Source: Thermoanaerobacteraceae bacterium (GTDB lineage: Bacteria; Bacillota; JADQBR01). Taken from it: 64,000 bases of DNA. A model generated the notes under the pieces. It made no database searches. It was not told where the DNA came from and was given only the letters and a program-made list of their open reading frames with translations. The stretch spans positions 1-64,000 of the forward strand of contig JACDOG010000011.1 in the NCBI GenBank assembly GCA_017656305.1. The letters run 5' to 3'. This document shows positions 1-10,101 of this stretch, one piece after another (the stretch's first letter is position 1; every line of letters begins with the position of its first letter). A program made the position numbers and the translations under genes.

Positions 1-1853
1 ACCTCTTCAATGCTGGCACCGTCTTCAATGGTGCTCAGGTCTCCCAGCTGCTCGCCTTCCGCCACGGCTTTGATTACCCGGCGCATGATTTTACCGCTGC
101 GGGTTTTGGGCAGCATTTTCACAAACTTAATATCCTTTGGTGTAGCCACGGGGCCGATTTTCTCACGAATGAGATTGCGAATAGCCTGCTTGTTTTCGTC
201 GCTGGGTTCCTGACTCTCTTTGAGTACTATTAAGCAGATAATGGCCTGACCCTTGACCTCGTCTTTGATACCGATAGCCATACCTTCGGCTACTGCCGGG
301 TGGGAAGAAATTACTTCTTCTATTTCCCGGGTGCCGAGACGGTGTCCTGCCACATTGATTACCTCGTCAGCCCGTCCCAAAACCCAGAAATAACCGTCTT
401 CGTCCTCAATGCCGTAATCCCCGGTCATATACAGCAGTTTGTCTCTAAAGAAACCGAAATAAGAATTCTTGTAGCGTTCGTCATCGCCCCAGATAGTAAG
501 TAAGTTGCCTGGCGGCAGGGGTGGTTCTACTACCAAGAATCCTTTTTGACCGGCGGGGACACGGTCCCCGTTGGCGTCAACAACCTTCATCTTGTAGCCG
601 ATGACAGGCTTGGTGGGAGAACCGGGCTTAATGGGTAATGCTTCTACCCCGGGCATATTGGATAGCATGGGCCAGCCTGTTTCGGTCTGCCAATAATGGT
701 CAATGACCTTCACTCCCAACGAGTCAGTAGCCCACTGCCAGGTAGAATCGTCTAATGGCTCACCGGCCAGAAACAGGTATTTCAGAGAACTGGTATCCCG
801 TGACTTCAAGTATTGCTCCGGGTGCTTGCGCAGAATGCGGATGGCAGTGGGTGCGCTAAAGACGTGGGTAACCCCGTATTTTTCAACGATCTGCCACCAA
901 ATGGAGGGATCTGGGTAGATTGGTGTTCCTTCGTACATGATGGTAGTGACGCCCTTTAACAACGGGGCATAGACGATATAGGAGTGTCCCACGACCCAGC
1001 CAATGTCAGACGTGGAGAAATAAACATCCCCGTCACTGACGTCATAAATCTGCCCCATGGAGTTATGCAGGGCAACTATGTACCCGCCGGTATCTCTAAC
1101 TACTCCCTTGGGTTTTCCGGTAGTTCCTGAAGTATAGAGAATGTACGAGGGGTCCGTACTGTACAGTTGTTCCGGTTCCACATAAAGTTCGCCTTTTTCT
1201 TCTAGGGCTTCATACCAGTCTAGGTCGCGCCCCTTAACCATGTTGACTTCAGCATAACCCCTGTTTAGAACAATACAGTGCTCCACTTTATGTTTGGCAG
1301 TTGCAATTGCCTTGTCAACAATATTTTTCAAGGGAACGACCTTACCGGCTCGGAGTCCAGCATCAGCTAGCAAAACTGCCTTGGGTTTGGCATCGTCAAT
1401 ACGTTCCGCTAAAGAGTCATAACTAAAGCCGGCAAAAACCACGGAGTGAATGGCACCGATTCTGGTGCAGGCCAACATGGCTATGGCAGCTTCGGGAACC
1501 ATGGGTAAGTAAATTACTACCCGGTCGCCCTTGGTGATACCCAGATTTTTAAGGACGCCGGAAAAGCGGTTTACTTCCCTGTACAGTTCAAAATATGTCA
1601 GGATTCTCGATTTTCCGCTTTCGGGACTTTCCCAGATGATGGCCGCCTGACCTCTTTTGGCACCCAAGGCATGTCTGTCCACAGCGTTATAGCACAGGTT
1701 TGTTTTTCCCCCGACAAACCAGCGGTAAAATGGGGCGTTGGAGTCATCCAGCACCTTATCCCATTTTTTATACCAGTGTAATTGGCTGGCGGCTATTGCC
1801 CAAAATTCTTCAGGGTTATTAACGGAATGCTGGTAGACTTCTTGGTAGCTCAT
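1..1853 (-). CDS. Acetyl/propionyl-CoA synthetase (AMP-forming), 3' end cut by window
   Basis: Activates a short-chain acid (acetate or propionate) to its acyl-CoA via an acyl-adenylate in the cytosol. About 617 residues are visible, starting MSYQEVYQHS; the stop lies left of position 1. Family marks in order: DRHALG near the N-terminus, the ATP-binding loop YTSGTTGKPKG, GWVVGHSYIVYAPLL, WQTETGWP, TGDYGIEDEDGY, INVAGHRLGT, and PKTRSGKIMRR with the acetylatable lysine near the end. The early motifs (FYRWFVGG, CYNAVDRH) resemble the PrpE/ACSS3 branch more than classical Acs, so propionate is a realistic substrate; the sequence alone does not decide. The start has a strong ribosome binding site (AGGAGGT, 1858-1864 complement). 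The gene is divergent from ctsR and appears monocistronic at its 5' side. Confidence 0.9.
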   Translation of the reverse strand, partial: MSYQEVYQHSVNNPEEFWAIAASQLHWYKKWDKVLDDSNAPFYRWFVGGKTNLCYNAVDRHALGAKRGQAAIIWESPESGKSRILTYFELYREVNRFSGVLKNLGITKGDRVVIYLPMVPEAAIAMLACTRIGAIHSVVFAGFSYDSLAERIDDAKPKAVLLADAGLRAGKVVPLKNIVDKAIATAKHKVEHCIVLNRGYAEVNMVKGRDLDWYEALEEKGELYVEPEQLYSTDPSYILYTSGTTGKPKGVVRDTGGYIVALHNSMGQIYDVSDGDVYFSTSDIGWVVGHSYIVYAPLLKGVTTIMYEGTPIYPDPSIWWQIVEKYGVTHVFSAPTAIRILRKHPEQYLKSRDTSSLKYLFLAGEPLDDSTWQWATDSLGVKVIDHYWQTETGWPMLSNMPGVEALPIKPGSPTKPVIGYKMKVVDANGDRVPAGQKGFLVVEPPLPPGNLLTIWGDDERYKNSYFGFFRDKLLYMTGDYGIEDEDGYFWVLGRADEVINVAGHRLGTREIEEVISSHPAVAEGMAIGIKDEVKGQAIICLIVLKESQEPSDENKQAIRNLIREKIGPVATPKDIKFVKMLPKTRSGKIMRRVIKAVAEGEQLGDLSTIEDGASIEE

Positions 1854-2177
1854 TGAAATAACCTCCTTAAAAAAATGAGAGATTGTTTATCCGTGCAAAG
1901 TGTAACCGAACAATCACCTCCAAACACTAGTATGATAATTTTAAATATTATAAAGTTTCTGATAACTACGTTAATTATAATATAATGCCTGGAGCAGGGA
2001 AGCTCAAGAAATTTATGGTGAATGGTAATATTTGAGACTTAAATGGTTGTGTTATCCTGTTAAATGGTGATATCAGGCTTTAAAGGCACCTAATGTGTAA
2101 TTGTGAGCTATAAAGAGAAATATTGAGCATGATGGAGCTAATTTTGAGAAAAAGGCAAAATACGGATTTAATAGATG

Positions 2178-2208
2178 TTGCATAAAATTTTGGCTGCAGG
2201 CATATAAT
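2178..2208 (+). promoter_or_regulatory. Probable SigA promoter of the ctsR operon
   Basis: TTGCAT at 2178-2183 and a perfect TATAAT at 2203-2208 with 19 bp between, slightly longer than ideal. It lies just upstream of the CtsR boxes, so bound CtsR would sit on the start of transcription. The rest of the 1854-2177 intergenic stretch is AT-rich and shows no gene; it must also hold the promoter of the divergent synthetase gene, which I cannot place with confidence. Confidence 0.65.
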
Positions 2209-2218
2209 ATAGGTGAAA

Positions 2219-2253
2219 GGTCAAATAAAGTCAAAAAGTCAAAAAAAGTTAAA
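2219..2253 (+). promoter_or_regulatory. Tandem CtsR operator boxes
   Basis: Four heptads follow in direct orientation: GGTCAAA (2219), AGTCAAA (2229), AGTCAAA (2237) and AGTTAAA (2247). Paired with 3-bp spacers they form two copies of the known CtsR box (heptad-N3-heptad). They lie between the promoter and ctsR, as expected for autoregulation of the class III heat-shock operon. The first box matches the consensus best; the second is weaker. Confidence 0.85.
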
Positions 2254-2268
2254 AAGTTGGTGAGGTTA

Positions 2269-2742
2269 ATGCGTAGTTTGGCAGATCAAATTGAACGATA
2301 CATTAAACGGCTGCTGGAACAACAGGAAGAGGGTGTCGTGGAACTTCGTAGGAATGACCTGGCAAAAATTTTTCAATGCGTTCCCTCCCAGATTAACTAC
2401 GTGCTGAGTACGCGTTTTGCGTTGGAACAGGGATATTTGGTGGAAAGCCGTCGCGGTGGCGGCGGGTATATACGTATTGTAAAGCTGCAGATGGAAGATG
2501 ACAAAGAGTTGCGGAAGTTGATAGATAAAACTTCCAATAATCTCATCAGCCAGCAGGTAGGTGAAGGTCTCATAGAGCGTTTACAAGAGGAAGGTTTTCT
2601 AACCAGGAGGGAAGCGATGCTTGTTAAAGCCATCATCAGGAGGGAGGCTTTACCTTTGGAATTGCCGCTGCGAGACATGGTTCGGGCTAATATACTGAAA
2701 GCCGTGTTGCTGACGCTGACACGTGATGAATTTAACCAATAG
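2269..2742 (+). CDS. ctsR: CtsR, class III heat-shock repressor
   Basis: DNA-binding repressor of clp genes, inactivated by heat and by the McsA/McsB/ClpC machinery. The N-terminal winged helix carries the family motifs FQCVPSQINYVLSTRF and the glycine-rich wing ESRRGGGGYIRI; a helical C-terminal domain follows. At about 157 aa it has normal length. I chose ATG 2269 because CtsR proteins start at about this point (MRSLADQIERYI), although in-frame TTG 2257 and GTG 2260 lie upstream and the GTGAGG before 2269 is very close to the start. First gene of ctsR-mcsA-mcsB-clpC with its own operator directly upstream. Confidence 0.93.
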   Translation: MRSLADQIERYIKRLLEQQEEGVVELRRNDLAKIFQCVPSQINYVLSTRFALEQGYLVESRRGGGGYIRIVKLQMEDDKELRKLIDKTSNNLISQQVGEGLIERLQEEGFLTRREAMLVKAIIRREALPLELPLRDMVRANILKAVLLTLTRDEFNQ

Positions 2743-2753
2743 GAGGGATAGTT

Positions 2754-3266
2754 ATGTATTGTCAGCAGTGTAACCAAAGACCAGCCACAGTGTATATTAC
2801 CAAAATCATTAACGGCGAAAAGTCGGAAATGCACTTGTGTCAGGAATGTGCTACCAAAATGCAGGAGACTAGCGGCTTCGGCTGGGATCCGCACTTTTCC
2901 ATGAATTTGCTCAGCAGTTTTTTTGAAGAAGCGGAATCCGCGCTAAACCTTGCACGAAACTTCCCCAAAACGGACAGGTGTGAAACCTGCGGCTTGACTT
3001 ACAGCAGTTTCCGCCAGTCGGGAAAACTGGGCTGCAGTGACTGTTACAACACTTTTATGGCGCAGTTGTCACCGGTAATACGGCAGATTCACGGCAGTGA
3101 AAAACATACGGGCAAAATCCCGGAACGCGGTGGGGAACAACTGCATATCAAAAAAAAGATTGAACAGTTAAAAGATAAGATGCAGGAAATGGTGCAAAGA
3201 GAAGAATTTGAAAAAGCGGCAGAAGTAAGAGATGAAATTCGCAGATTGGAAGGCAAGTTGAAATAA
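2754..3266 (+). CDS. mcsA: McsA, zinc-binding activator of McsB
   Basis: Adaptor that activates the arginine kinase McsB and protects CtsR/ClpC partners from oxidative stress. Cys pairs that bind zinc are visible: CQQC at the start, CQEC, then CETC and CSDC in the middle. The C-terminus has a UVR motif (EEFEKAAEVRDEIRRLEG) that docks on ClpC. Normal family length of 170 aa. It lies 11 bp after ctsR with a good ribosome binding site (AGGAGGG) and 12 bp before mcsB, clearly in one operon. Confidence 0.93.
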   Translation: MYCQQCNQRPATVYITKIINGEKSEMHLCQECATKMQETSGFGWDPHFSMNLLSSFFEEAESALNLARNFPKTDRCETCGLTYSSFRQSGKLGCSDCYNTFMAQLSPVIRQIHGSEKHTGKIPERGGEQLHIKKKIEQLKDKMQEMVQREEFEKAAEVRDEIRRLEGKLK

Positions 3267-3278
3267 AAGGAGGTTACC

Positions 3279-4346
3279 GTGGTGGCTTATAAAGACATCA
3301 TAAAGCGAATTCGCAGTCGCTGGATGGAAGGATCCGGTGCGCAGGCGGACATTGTTATCAGCAGCAGGGTAAGACTGGCCAGAAACTTACAGGGTATTCC
3401 CTTCCCGCATTTGGCAGACAAGCAAACTGCGCAGGAAGTGATAAATAAAGTTAAGGAAGCAATAGATACCAGTGTGAAAAAAGAGTTCCCCACCATTCAA
3501 TTAACCGCCTTATCTGAAATAGATAGACTGCAAAAACAAATACTATTTGAGAAACATTTAATCAGCTCGCAGTTATTGGAACAGGACGAAAAAGCTGCCG
3601 TTGCCCTGGATGAAGAAGAAATTAGTGTCATGGTCAATGAAGAGGACCATTTACGTATCCAGTGTTTATTGCCGGCATTGCAGCTTCATGAGGCATGGCG
3701 TAAGGCCGATATGGTAGATAACAGTCTGGAGAGGAAACTGGATTACGGCTTCAACGAGCAATTTGGGTATGTAACGGCATGTCCCACTAATGTCGGTACG
3801 GGCATGCGTGCTTCGGTAATGCTACACCTGCCGGGATTGGTTATGACCAAGCGAGCGGGTAATGTGCTGTCGGCCCTATCCAAATTCGGGCTGGTGGTAA
3901 GAGGGTTATATGGTGAAGGAACTGAAGCTTTAGGCAATTTGTTTCAGGTATCAAATCAAATTACTATGGGTAGAAACGAAGAAGAAATAATCAATAACCT
4001 GTCCAACGTGACCCAGAAAATTGTGGACCAGGAGAGAGAAGCGCGGCAGGTGCTGAAAAAGGAGCTGGGCACACAGCTGGAGGATAAGTTGTGGCGTGCA
4101 TACGGTACGTTGCGATATGCGCGTATCATGGATACCCAGCAGGCGCTGTCGCTGCTGTCCCAGGTGCGCCTGGGTGTGGATATGAAAATTATAAAAGGCA
4201 TAGATCCCCGTATCATGACTGAATTGATGATTATGATTCAGCCGGGGTGCCTCCAGTATATTATGGGGCAGGAAATGAATCCCAACATGCGTGATGTGTA
4301 CCGTGCGCATTTGCTGAGGGAAAGAATAAAAATAGAGAATGCGTAG
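3279..4346 (+). CDS. mcsB: McsB, protein-arginine kinase
   Basis: Phosphorylates arginine residues on proteins, marking them for ClpCP and disabling CtsR. It belongs to the ATP:guanido phosphotransferase fold: the substrate/nucleotide region [14 protein letters not shown] near residue 27 and the catalytic Cys in [13 protein letters not shown] are present. At 355 aa it has the family length. Start is GTG 3279 or the adjacent GTG 3282 after AAAGGAGG. Third gene of the operon, 11 bp before clpC. Confidence 0.94.
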   Translation: MVAYKDIIKRIRSRWMEGSGAQADIVISSRVRLARNLQGIPFPHLADKQTAQEVINKVKEAIDTSVKKEFPTIQLTALSEIDRLQKQILFEKHLISSQLLEQDEKAAVALDEEEISVMVNEEDHLRIQCLLPALQLHEAWRKADMVDNSLERKLDYGFNEQFGYVTACPTNVGTGMRASVMLHLPGLVMTKRAGNVLSALSKFGLVVRGLYGEGTEALGNLFQVSNQITMGRNEEEIINNLSNVTQKIVDQEREARQVLKKELGTQLEDKLWRAYGTLRYARIMDTQQALSLLSQVRLGVDMKIIKGIDPRIMTELMIMIQPGCLQYIMGQEMNPNMRDVYRAHLLRERIKIENA

Positions 4347-4357
4347 GAGGTGTAAAT

Positions 4358-6844
4358 ATGTTCTCCAGATTTACTGAACGAGCGCAAAAGGTACTGGCAT
4401 TGGCGAGGGAAGAGGCAGTTAACTTATCCCATCCTGCCATCGGAACGGAACACCTGTTGCTGGGACTGCTGCGTGAAGGTGAAGGTGTTGCAGCCAAGGT
4501 GCTGCAACAAATAGGAGTTGACCTGGAAGACTTGCGTAATGAAGTGAAAAAGGTCATTGGCGAGGTCAAACAACCTGTGGGCCAGGAAATAGGCCTAACA
4601 CCGCGTTCCAAAAAGGTTTTGGAACTGGCGGCTTATGAGGCGCGGAAGCAAGGAGTTAACTATATCGGCACCGAGCATATCTTGATGGGGCTGTTGCGAG
4701 AAGGCGAAGGAGTAGCTGTGCAAATTTTGGAGAACAAAGGTGTCAAACTAGAACAAGTGCAGCAAAAGGTATACGAACTGTTGGGTATCAATAACCAGCA
4801 GCAAAACCCGTTCTTTAATATATTTCCCAACTTCCAGGGACACCAGCAATTTCAGATGGGGGGCAAGGCAAACGGAAATGCCAAGGCAAATACGGCCACG
4901 GCAACTCCCACATTGGACCAGTTTGGAAGGGATTTGACCCAGCTGGCCAAGGAAGACAACCTGGACCCCATTATCGGCAGGCAAAAAGAAATTGACCGGG
5001 TAATTCAGGTCCTGAGCCGGAGAACGAAAAATAACCCGGTGCTAATCGGTGAACCCGGTGTCGGGAAAACTGCCATTGCGGAAGGTTTGGCCCAAAAGAT
5101 AGTGCAGAACCAGGTTCCGGAAATCCTTGCCAATAAAAGAGTGGTGACACTGGACCTGTCGGCACTGGTTGCGGGATCCAAATTCCGCGGGGAGTTCGAA
5201 GAACGGCTGAAAAAGGTAATGACAGAAATTGTCCAGGCAGGTAATATCATTCTCTTTATCGATGAGCTCCATACTTTAGTAGGAGCCGGTGCGGCAGAGG
5301 GTGCTATTGATGCTGCCAATATACTAAAACCGGCTCTGGCCCGGGGCGAGCTCCAGTGTATAGGCGCCACCACTCTGGATGAATACCGTAAGTACATCGA
5401 AAAAGATGCGGCCTTAGAGCGGCGTTTCCAGCCCATAACCGTAGAAGAACCAACCGAAGAGGAGGCTATTCGTATCCTCCAGGGGTTGCGTGATAAATAT
5501 GAAGCGCATCATCGTGTGAGGATTACGGACGAGGCTATTGAAGCGGCTGTAAGGTTATCCAGCCGGTACATTACTGACCGGTTCCTGCCGGATAAGGCCA
5601 TTGACCTGATTGATGAGGCGGCCAGCAGGGTACGCCTGGATACCAGTACCACTCCGGATAATTTAAAGGAACTGGAGAAAAAGCTGGAAGACGTTAGAAA
5701 AGAAAAGGAAGCTGCTGTACACAGCCAGGAATTTGAAAAGGCGGCAAAATTGCGAGACGAGGAACAGCAGCTGAAAAAACAGATTGAAGAAGAAAGAGAT
5801 GCCTGGGAAACTCAACGCGGTACGAAAAAGGCTGTTGTTGAGGCGGAGGATATTGCCAGGATTGTATCTAGCTGGACAGGTATTCCCGTCAGCAGGTTAG
5901 AACAGACTGAAAGTGAGAGACTGCTGAAATTGGAGGAAATCCTGCATAAGCGCGTTATCGGGCAGGATGAAGCGGTAAGGGCAGTATCCAAGGCTATTAG
6001 ACGGGCACGTGCCGGTTTGAAAAACCCGAAACGGCCTATTGGTTCCTTTATTTTCCTAGGGCCGACAGGTGTGGGTAAAACCGAACTGGCCCGGGCCCTG
6101 GCAGAAGCCATGTTTGGCGATGAAGATGCCCTCATCCGGTTGGATATGTCCGAATACATGGAAAAACATGCTGTGTCTCGTTTAATAGGAGCGCCTCCAG
6201 GTTATGTAGGCTATGAAGAAGCCGGCCAACTAACAGAGGCAGTGCGCAGAAGACCCTATTCTGTTGTCCTCTTTGATGAGATTGAAAAAGCACATCCCGA
6301 GGTTTTCAACGTGCTGCTGCAGGTTTTGGAGGACGGGCGTCTAACCGACAGCCAGGGAAGAACCGTTGATTTTCGCAATACGGTCCTGATTATGACTTCT
6401 AACGTAGGGGCCTCCACCATTAAGAGAGAAGTCAAAGTGGGCTTCAAAGCTGCGGATGAAGATAGATACGAGGATATGAAGCGAAATATCATGGAACAAT
6501 TACGCAAGTCCTTCCGGCCCGAATTTCTCAACCGGATTGATGAGACCATAGTCTTCCATAGTCTGAGCAAGGAAGACATCAAGGAAATCGTTGGTCTCAT
6601 GTTAGAGGAGGTAAACAAAAGGCTGGCGGAACAGGACCTGAGACTGGAAGTTACCAATCAGGCCAAGGAGCTTATTGCTGAAGAGGGCTTCGATGAAGAA
6701 TACGGTGCGAGACCACTGCGGAGAGCCATTTTAAAGCTAGTTGAGGACCCGATATCTGAAGGCCTGCTGGAAGGACGCTTTAAAGCCGGCGATACCTTGC
6801 GGGTATCTGTGGAGAAAGGCAAAATAAAGGTGGATAAAAAATAA
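4358..6844 (+). CDS. clpC: ClpC, AAA+ unfoldase of ClpCP protease
   Basis: Hexameric unfoldase that feeds arginine-phosphorylated and adaptor-bound proteins to ClpP. Order along 828 aa: double Clp-N repeat (about 1-145), first AAA+ module with Walker A GEPGVGKT (about 231), a UVR-like middle domain ([12 protein letters not shown], about 460), second AAA+ module with GPTGVGKT (about 567), and the C-terminal D2-small domain ending in a basic tail. All ATPase motifs look intact. It ends the ctsR operon at a strong terminator. No ClpP gene is in view, as usual for this locus. Confidence 0.96.
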   Translation: MFSRFTERAQKVLALAREEAVNLSHPAIGTEHLLLGLLREGEGVAAKVLQQIGVDLEDLRNEVKKVIGEVKQPVGQEIGLTPRSKKVLELAAYEARKQGVNYIGTEHILMGLLREGEGVAVQILENKGVKLEQVQQKVYELLGINNQQQNPFFNIFPNFQGHQQFQMGGKANGNAKANTATATPTLDQFGRDLTQLAKEDNLDPIIGRQKEIDRVIQVLSRRTKNNPVLIGEPGVGKTAIAEGLAQKIVQNQVPEILANKRVVTLDLSALVAGSKFRGEFEERLKKVMTEIVQAGNIILFIDELHTLVGAGAAEGAIDAANILKPALARGELQCIGATTLDEYRKYIEKDAALERRFQPITVEEPTEEEAIRILQGLRDKYEAHHRVRITDEAIEAAVRLSSRYITDRFLPDKAIDLIDEAASRVRLDTSTTPDNLKELEKKLEDVRKEKEAAVHSQEFEKAAKLRDEEQQLKKQIEEERDAWETQRGTKKAVVEAEDIARIVSSWTGIPVSRLEQTESERLLKLEEILHKRVIGQDEAVRAVSKAIRRARAGLKNPKRPIGSFIFLGPTGVGKTELARALAEAMFGDEDALIRLDMSEYMEKHAVSRLIGAPPGYVGYEEAGQLTEAVRRRPYSVVLFDEIEKAHPEVFNVLLQVLEDGRLTDSQGRTVDFRNTVLIMTSNVGASTIKREVKVGFKAADEDRYEDMKRNIMEQLRKSFRPEFLNRIDETIVFHSLSKEDIKEIVGLMLEEVNKRLAEQDLRLEVTNQAKELIAEEGFDEEYGARPLRRAILKLVEDPISEGLLEGRFKAGDTLRVSVEKGKIKVDKK

Positions 6845-6878
6845 TGCAGGGGTGTTTGAACTCCTGCATTATTTTTTC
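6840..6878 (+). terminator. Rho-independent terminator after clpC
   Basis: Perfect 11-bp stem AATAATGCAGG / CCTGCATTATT (6840-6850 with 6863-6873) followed by a run of T. It overlaps the clpC stop codon and closes the heat-shock operon. Confidence 0.9.
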
Positions 6879-6933
6879 TTGTACAGGATTTTACCCCTGG
6901 ATGTAGAAGTAATTTTGAGAGGGGAGACAAACA

Positions 6934-8292
6934 ATGGTAAAGCGAAAGAGAAAATTTGTATGCCAGGAGTGCGGGTATGAGACTGTGCGGTGGCAGGGAA
7001 AATGCATCTGCGGCGCCTGGAATTCCTTGGTGGAAGAGATAGTAATAGATAGTCCTGCCGCCCGTGGCGGAACTGTAAATAACTTGAGAAACAAGCCGCT
7101 ACCTATTAATGAAGTGGCCCATGAAGATTACAGCAGGCTGGTTACGGGTAATGGTGAACTTGACCGGGTTTTGGGCGGCGGATTGGTGCCCGGGTCTTTG
7201 GTGCTGATTTCCGGTGATCCTGGTATCGGCAAATCGACGCTGCTTTTGCAGGTAGCTGACAGTATCAGCCGCCGGTACGGCACCGTTCTCTATATTTCTG
7301 GCGAGGAATCCCAGGAGCAGATAAAGCTGCGGGCGGACCGGTTGCAGGTGACCGGCCACAGGCTCCTGATAGTAACGGAAACTAATGTGGAGGTAATCGA
7401 AAAGTATCTGGAGGAGTACCGGCCGGTTTTTGTCATTATTGATTCAATTCAAACCCTGTATACCAGCAGCATTACCTCTGCGCCGGGAAGTGTTTCCCAG
7501 GTCCGTGAATGTGCCGGATACATACTGAAATTTGCCAAAACTCTTAATGTACCCTGTATTATTTCCGCTCACGTTACCAAGCAGGGGGATATTGCCGGGC
7601 CCCGGTTGTTGGACCATATGGTGGATGTGGTGCTGTATTTGGAAGGGGAAAAAAATTACGGCTTCCGCATGCTACGGTCATTGAAAAACCGTTTTGGCAC
7701 CACCAATACTCTAGGTGTTTACGAAATGGTGGAGCAGGGAATGAGGGAAATTACCAATCCCTCGGAGTACTTGCTGAGCAATCAAAGCAGCGGTGTTTCC
7801 GGAGCGGTTGTTGTGGCCAGTGTGGAAAGCACTCGTCCCATACTGGTAGAACTGCAGGCGCTGGTGGTAGGTAATGAAATGGGTATTCCGCCGCGGCGTA
7901 CGGTTGTCGGTGTCAATCGAGATCGCTTAAGTCTGATAGTTGCCGTGCTGCAGAAACGAGCCGGGGTGATCATCGGCAATCACGATATTTATGTCTCTCT
8001 GCTCGGCGGTGTCGAGATACAGGAAACTTCCATAGATTTGGGCATGGCAGTGGCCCTTTATTCCAGTTTAAGAGACTGCCCGGTGGACGGGAAGACCATT
8101 GTTTTGGGTGAACTGGATCTAGCCGGTAGGGTGAGGCCCATTTACAACATTGAACGGCTGGTTCGGGAGGCGGAAAAGCTGGGGTTTAACAGGTGCATCC
8201 TGCCGCAGTCCAATATGAATAAGCTGCAGGATAGTACTATTGAACTGGTGGGGGTAACTGGATTACGAGAGGCCCTGGACGTTTTGTTTTAA
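6934..8292 (+). CDS. radA: RadA, DNA repair/recombination ATPase
   Basis: Helicase-like ATPase that drives branch migration during homologous recombination. The N-terminal zinc finger is followed by a RecA-like core with Walker A GDPGIGKST, the RadA-specific KNRFG motif (about residue 250), and a Lon-like C-terminal domain (452 aa, normal length). The second zinc knuckle reads GKCICGAWN, a C-x-C, where most RadA proteins have C-x-x-C, so one residue is missing between the cysteines. It has its own ribosome binding site 90 bp after clpC and is followed by a terminator. Confidence 0.95.
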   Translation: MVKRKRKFVCQECGYETVRWQGKCICGAWNSLVEEIVIDSPAARGGTVNNLRNKPLPINEVAHEDYSRLVTGNGELDRVLGGGLVPGSLVLISGDPGIGKSTLLLQVADSISRRYGTVLYISGEESQEQIKLRADRLQVTGHRLLIVTETNVEVIEKYLEEYRPVFVIIDSIQTLYTSSITSAPGSVSQVRECAGYILKFAKTLNVPCIISAHVTKQGDIAGPRLLDHMVDVVLYLEGEKNYGFRMLRSLKNRFGTTNTLGVYEMVEQGMREITNPSEYLLSNQSSGVSGAVVVASVESTRPILVELQALVVGNEMGIPPRRTVVGVNRDRLSLIVAVLQKRAGVIIGNHDIYVSLLGGVEIQETSIDLGMAVALYSSLRDCPVDGKTIVLGELDLAGRVRPIYNIERLVREAEKLGFNRCILPQSNMNKLQDSTIELVGVTGLREALDVLF

Positions 8293-8317
8293 ATACTGAT
8301 TAAAGCATATTTCTCTG

Positions 8318-8377
8318 AAACAGGCATATGTTGTTAAGAGAAACTTTACGTTCTCTTGCCATGCTGCCTGTTTTTTT
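8318..8377 (+). terminator. Terminator after radA
   Basis: Long hairpin with outer stem AAACAGGC (8318-8325) / GCCTGTTT (8366-8373), an inner AGAGAA / TTCTCT stem, and a T-run to 8377. It separates radA from disA. Confidence 0.75.
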
Positions 8378-8457
8378 ATTTAGTATGATTTCGGATAGAG
8401 AATAGGCAAGTTAAAAATAATAAAAGTAAGCAGTAATTAACTTTGGAGGGAATTTTA

Positions 8458-9525
8458 TTGAAAGACACGGACCGACTGCTCAGTGCCCTGAAACTGCTGG
8501 CTCCGGGCACTCCTTTCCGGGAAGCGCTGGATAACGTGCTACGTGCTAAAACAGGCGGCTTAATTATATTCGATGATTCCCCTGAGATAATGGAAATAGC
8601 GGAAGGCGGATTTGACATCGACGCGCCTTTTAGCCCGGCGGCCTTGTACGAGCTGGCCAAAATGGATGGGGCTATCATACTGAGTAAGGACGGGAGCAAG
8701 ATATTAAAGGCCAATGTCCACCTGGTGCCGCAGCCGTCCATTCCTTCCCAGGAAACCGGAATCAGACACCGGGTTGCCGACCGGGTAGCCCGCCAAACGG
8801 GAGCACTGGTGATTGCCATTTCCCAGCGGCGCAATCTCATCACGTTATATAAGGATTCCATAAAGTATATCTTTCGCGATGTGTCCTTTATCCTCACCAA
8901 GGCCAATCAAGCATTGCAGACCTTGGAAAAACACCGGATGGTCATGGAGAAGACACTGGTCAATTTAAGCATTCTGGAGTTTGAAGATATTGTTACCTTG
9001 CACGATGTGTTAAAAGGCATGCAGAAAACGGAAATAGTGCAGCGCATTGTCAGGGAAATTGATATGTATATCGTTCAGTTGGGTTCCGAAGGGCGCCTGA
9101 TTAAAATGCAGTTGGATGAGCTTTCCTCTGGCGTGGCAGAGGAACGCCTGTTTTTAATTAAGGATTATTTAATTGCCCGGGGAGAAAAAACAGCGGAACA
9201 GGTGGCCGGTCTAATTGCGCAGTGTTCCACGGAAGAAGTTAGGGATTTGGTATCGCTGAGCCGGATTTTGGGCTATGGTGGAACTCTCAGCAGTCTTGAT
9301 ATGTCATTATCTCCCAAGGGCTATCGCTTGCTGGCCAAACTGCCGCGTATTCCCATGCCCGTCATTGAAAACCTGGTAGACAAATTTGGGACGCTGCAAA
9401 ATATTTTGGCTGCTGATATTGAACAGCTGGTGGAGGTAGACGGGATTGGTGAAGTGCGTGCGAAAACCATTAAAGAGGGTTTGAAAAAACTGCAGGAGCA
9501 GATCTTACTGGATAAACAAATATGA
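8458..9525 (+). CDS. disA: DisA, diadenylate cyclase and DNA-integrity scanner
   Basis: Makes cyclic di-AMP from two ATP and senses branched DNA; in spore-formers it delays sporulation when DNA is damaged. The DAC domain shows the catalytic MDGAIILSKD and GIRHRVADR motifs; a linker helix region and a C-terminal helix-hairpin-helix (VDGIGEVRAKTI) follow. Start is TTG 8458, seven bases after TTGGAGGG, giving the family start LLSALKLLAPGTPFREAL. About 355 aa, normal. Neighbourhood clpC-radA-disA-carD is typical of Firmicutes. Confidence 0.95.
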   Translation: MKDTDRLLSALKLLAPGTPFREALDNVLRAKTGGLIIFDDSPEIMEIAEGGFDIDAPFSPAALYELAKMDGAIILSKDGSKILKANVHLVPQPSIPSQETGIRHRVADRVARQTGALVIAISQRRNLITLYKDSIKYIFRDVSFILTKANQALQTLEKHRMVMEKTLVNLSILEFEDIVTLHDVLKGMQKTEIVQRIVREIDMYIVQLGSEGRLIKMQLDELSSGVAEERLFLIKDYLIARGEKTAEQVAGLIAQCSTEEVRDLVSLSRILGYGGTLSSLDMSLSPKGYRLLAKLPRIPMPVIENLVDKFGTLQNILAADIEQLVEVDGIGEVRAKTIKEGLKKLQEQILLDKQI

Positions 9526-9531
9526 AAGGCA

Positions 9532-9556
9532 GTACCTGAAAAGGTACCGTATTTTT
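9532..9556 (+). terminator. Terminator between disA and a convergent gene
   Basis: Stem GTACCT / AGGTAC with a GAAA loop (9532-9547) and a T-run from 9552. It may serve both disA and, weakly, the opposing minus-strand gene. Confidence 0.65.
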
Positions 9557-9926
9557 ATTTAAGCGTGGCAATGGTTTTGCTGGCCCACCGGGTAAGATAA
9601 CCGGTTTCCAGAACTTTTTCGCAGTACTGTCGGGAAAGAGCCGGTTGGTTACTATCGGCGGCAATTTGATATAGATTGGCATAGATCCAGGCTTTTTCCT
9701 GTTGACCGGGATTTGCTGTCAGTGCCGCATGCAACAACTTGCGTGCTAGATTATGGTGCCCGTGGGGAATGAGGTTTGCCGCCAGGATGCGTAAATAAGT
9801 GGCATTACCTGCTTCTTCTATGTACGAGCCGTACTGCTGCCAAAGCTGCTTTTCGTGTGCCGGCAGGGACATGTAAAGAGAGGCCAAAAAAGGTGTCAGG
9901 TTTGCAAATGTCACGGATACTGCCAT
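9555..9926 (-). CDS. Small TPR-like protein
   Basis: A 123-aa soluble protein, mostly helical, with residues spaced as in tetratricopeptide repeats (ARKLLHAALTANPGQQEKAWIYANL, split here across two helices) in its second half. I do not recognise a named family. It probably mediates protein contacts; no catalytic motif is visible. The start is ATG 9926 or GTG 9914; the latter has the better spacing to AAGAGG. It converges on disA. Confidence 0.65.
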   Translation of the reverse strand: MAVSVTFANLTPFLASLYMSLPAHEKQLWQQYGSYIEEAGNATYLRILAANLIPHGHHNLARKLLHAALTANPGQQEKAWIYANLYQIAADSNQPALSRQYCEKVLETGYLTRWASKTIATLK

Positions 9927-10040
9927 CCTCTTAATTATTATTTACTTGTCTTAATATTTACCGGCAGGTATCCAAGTATGCAAGGAAAAGAGGTAGGACT
10001 TAGACAGCCGTCCAACCACTTTTTTGTTTCGCAAACAATA

Positions 10041-10069
10041 TTTACAGCAACAAAAAGGTCTAATATAAT
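10041..10069 (+). promoter_or_regulatory. Promoter of the DUF2892-like gene
   Basis: TTTACA at 10041-10046 and TATAAT at 10064-10069 with 17 bp spacing, about 30 bp upstream of the gene's ribosome binding site. Confidence 0.7.
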
Positions 10070-10101
10070 AGAAACAACCAGAATAGGGGGGAGGCCATTA
10101 C

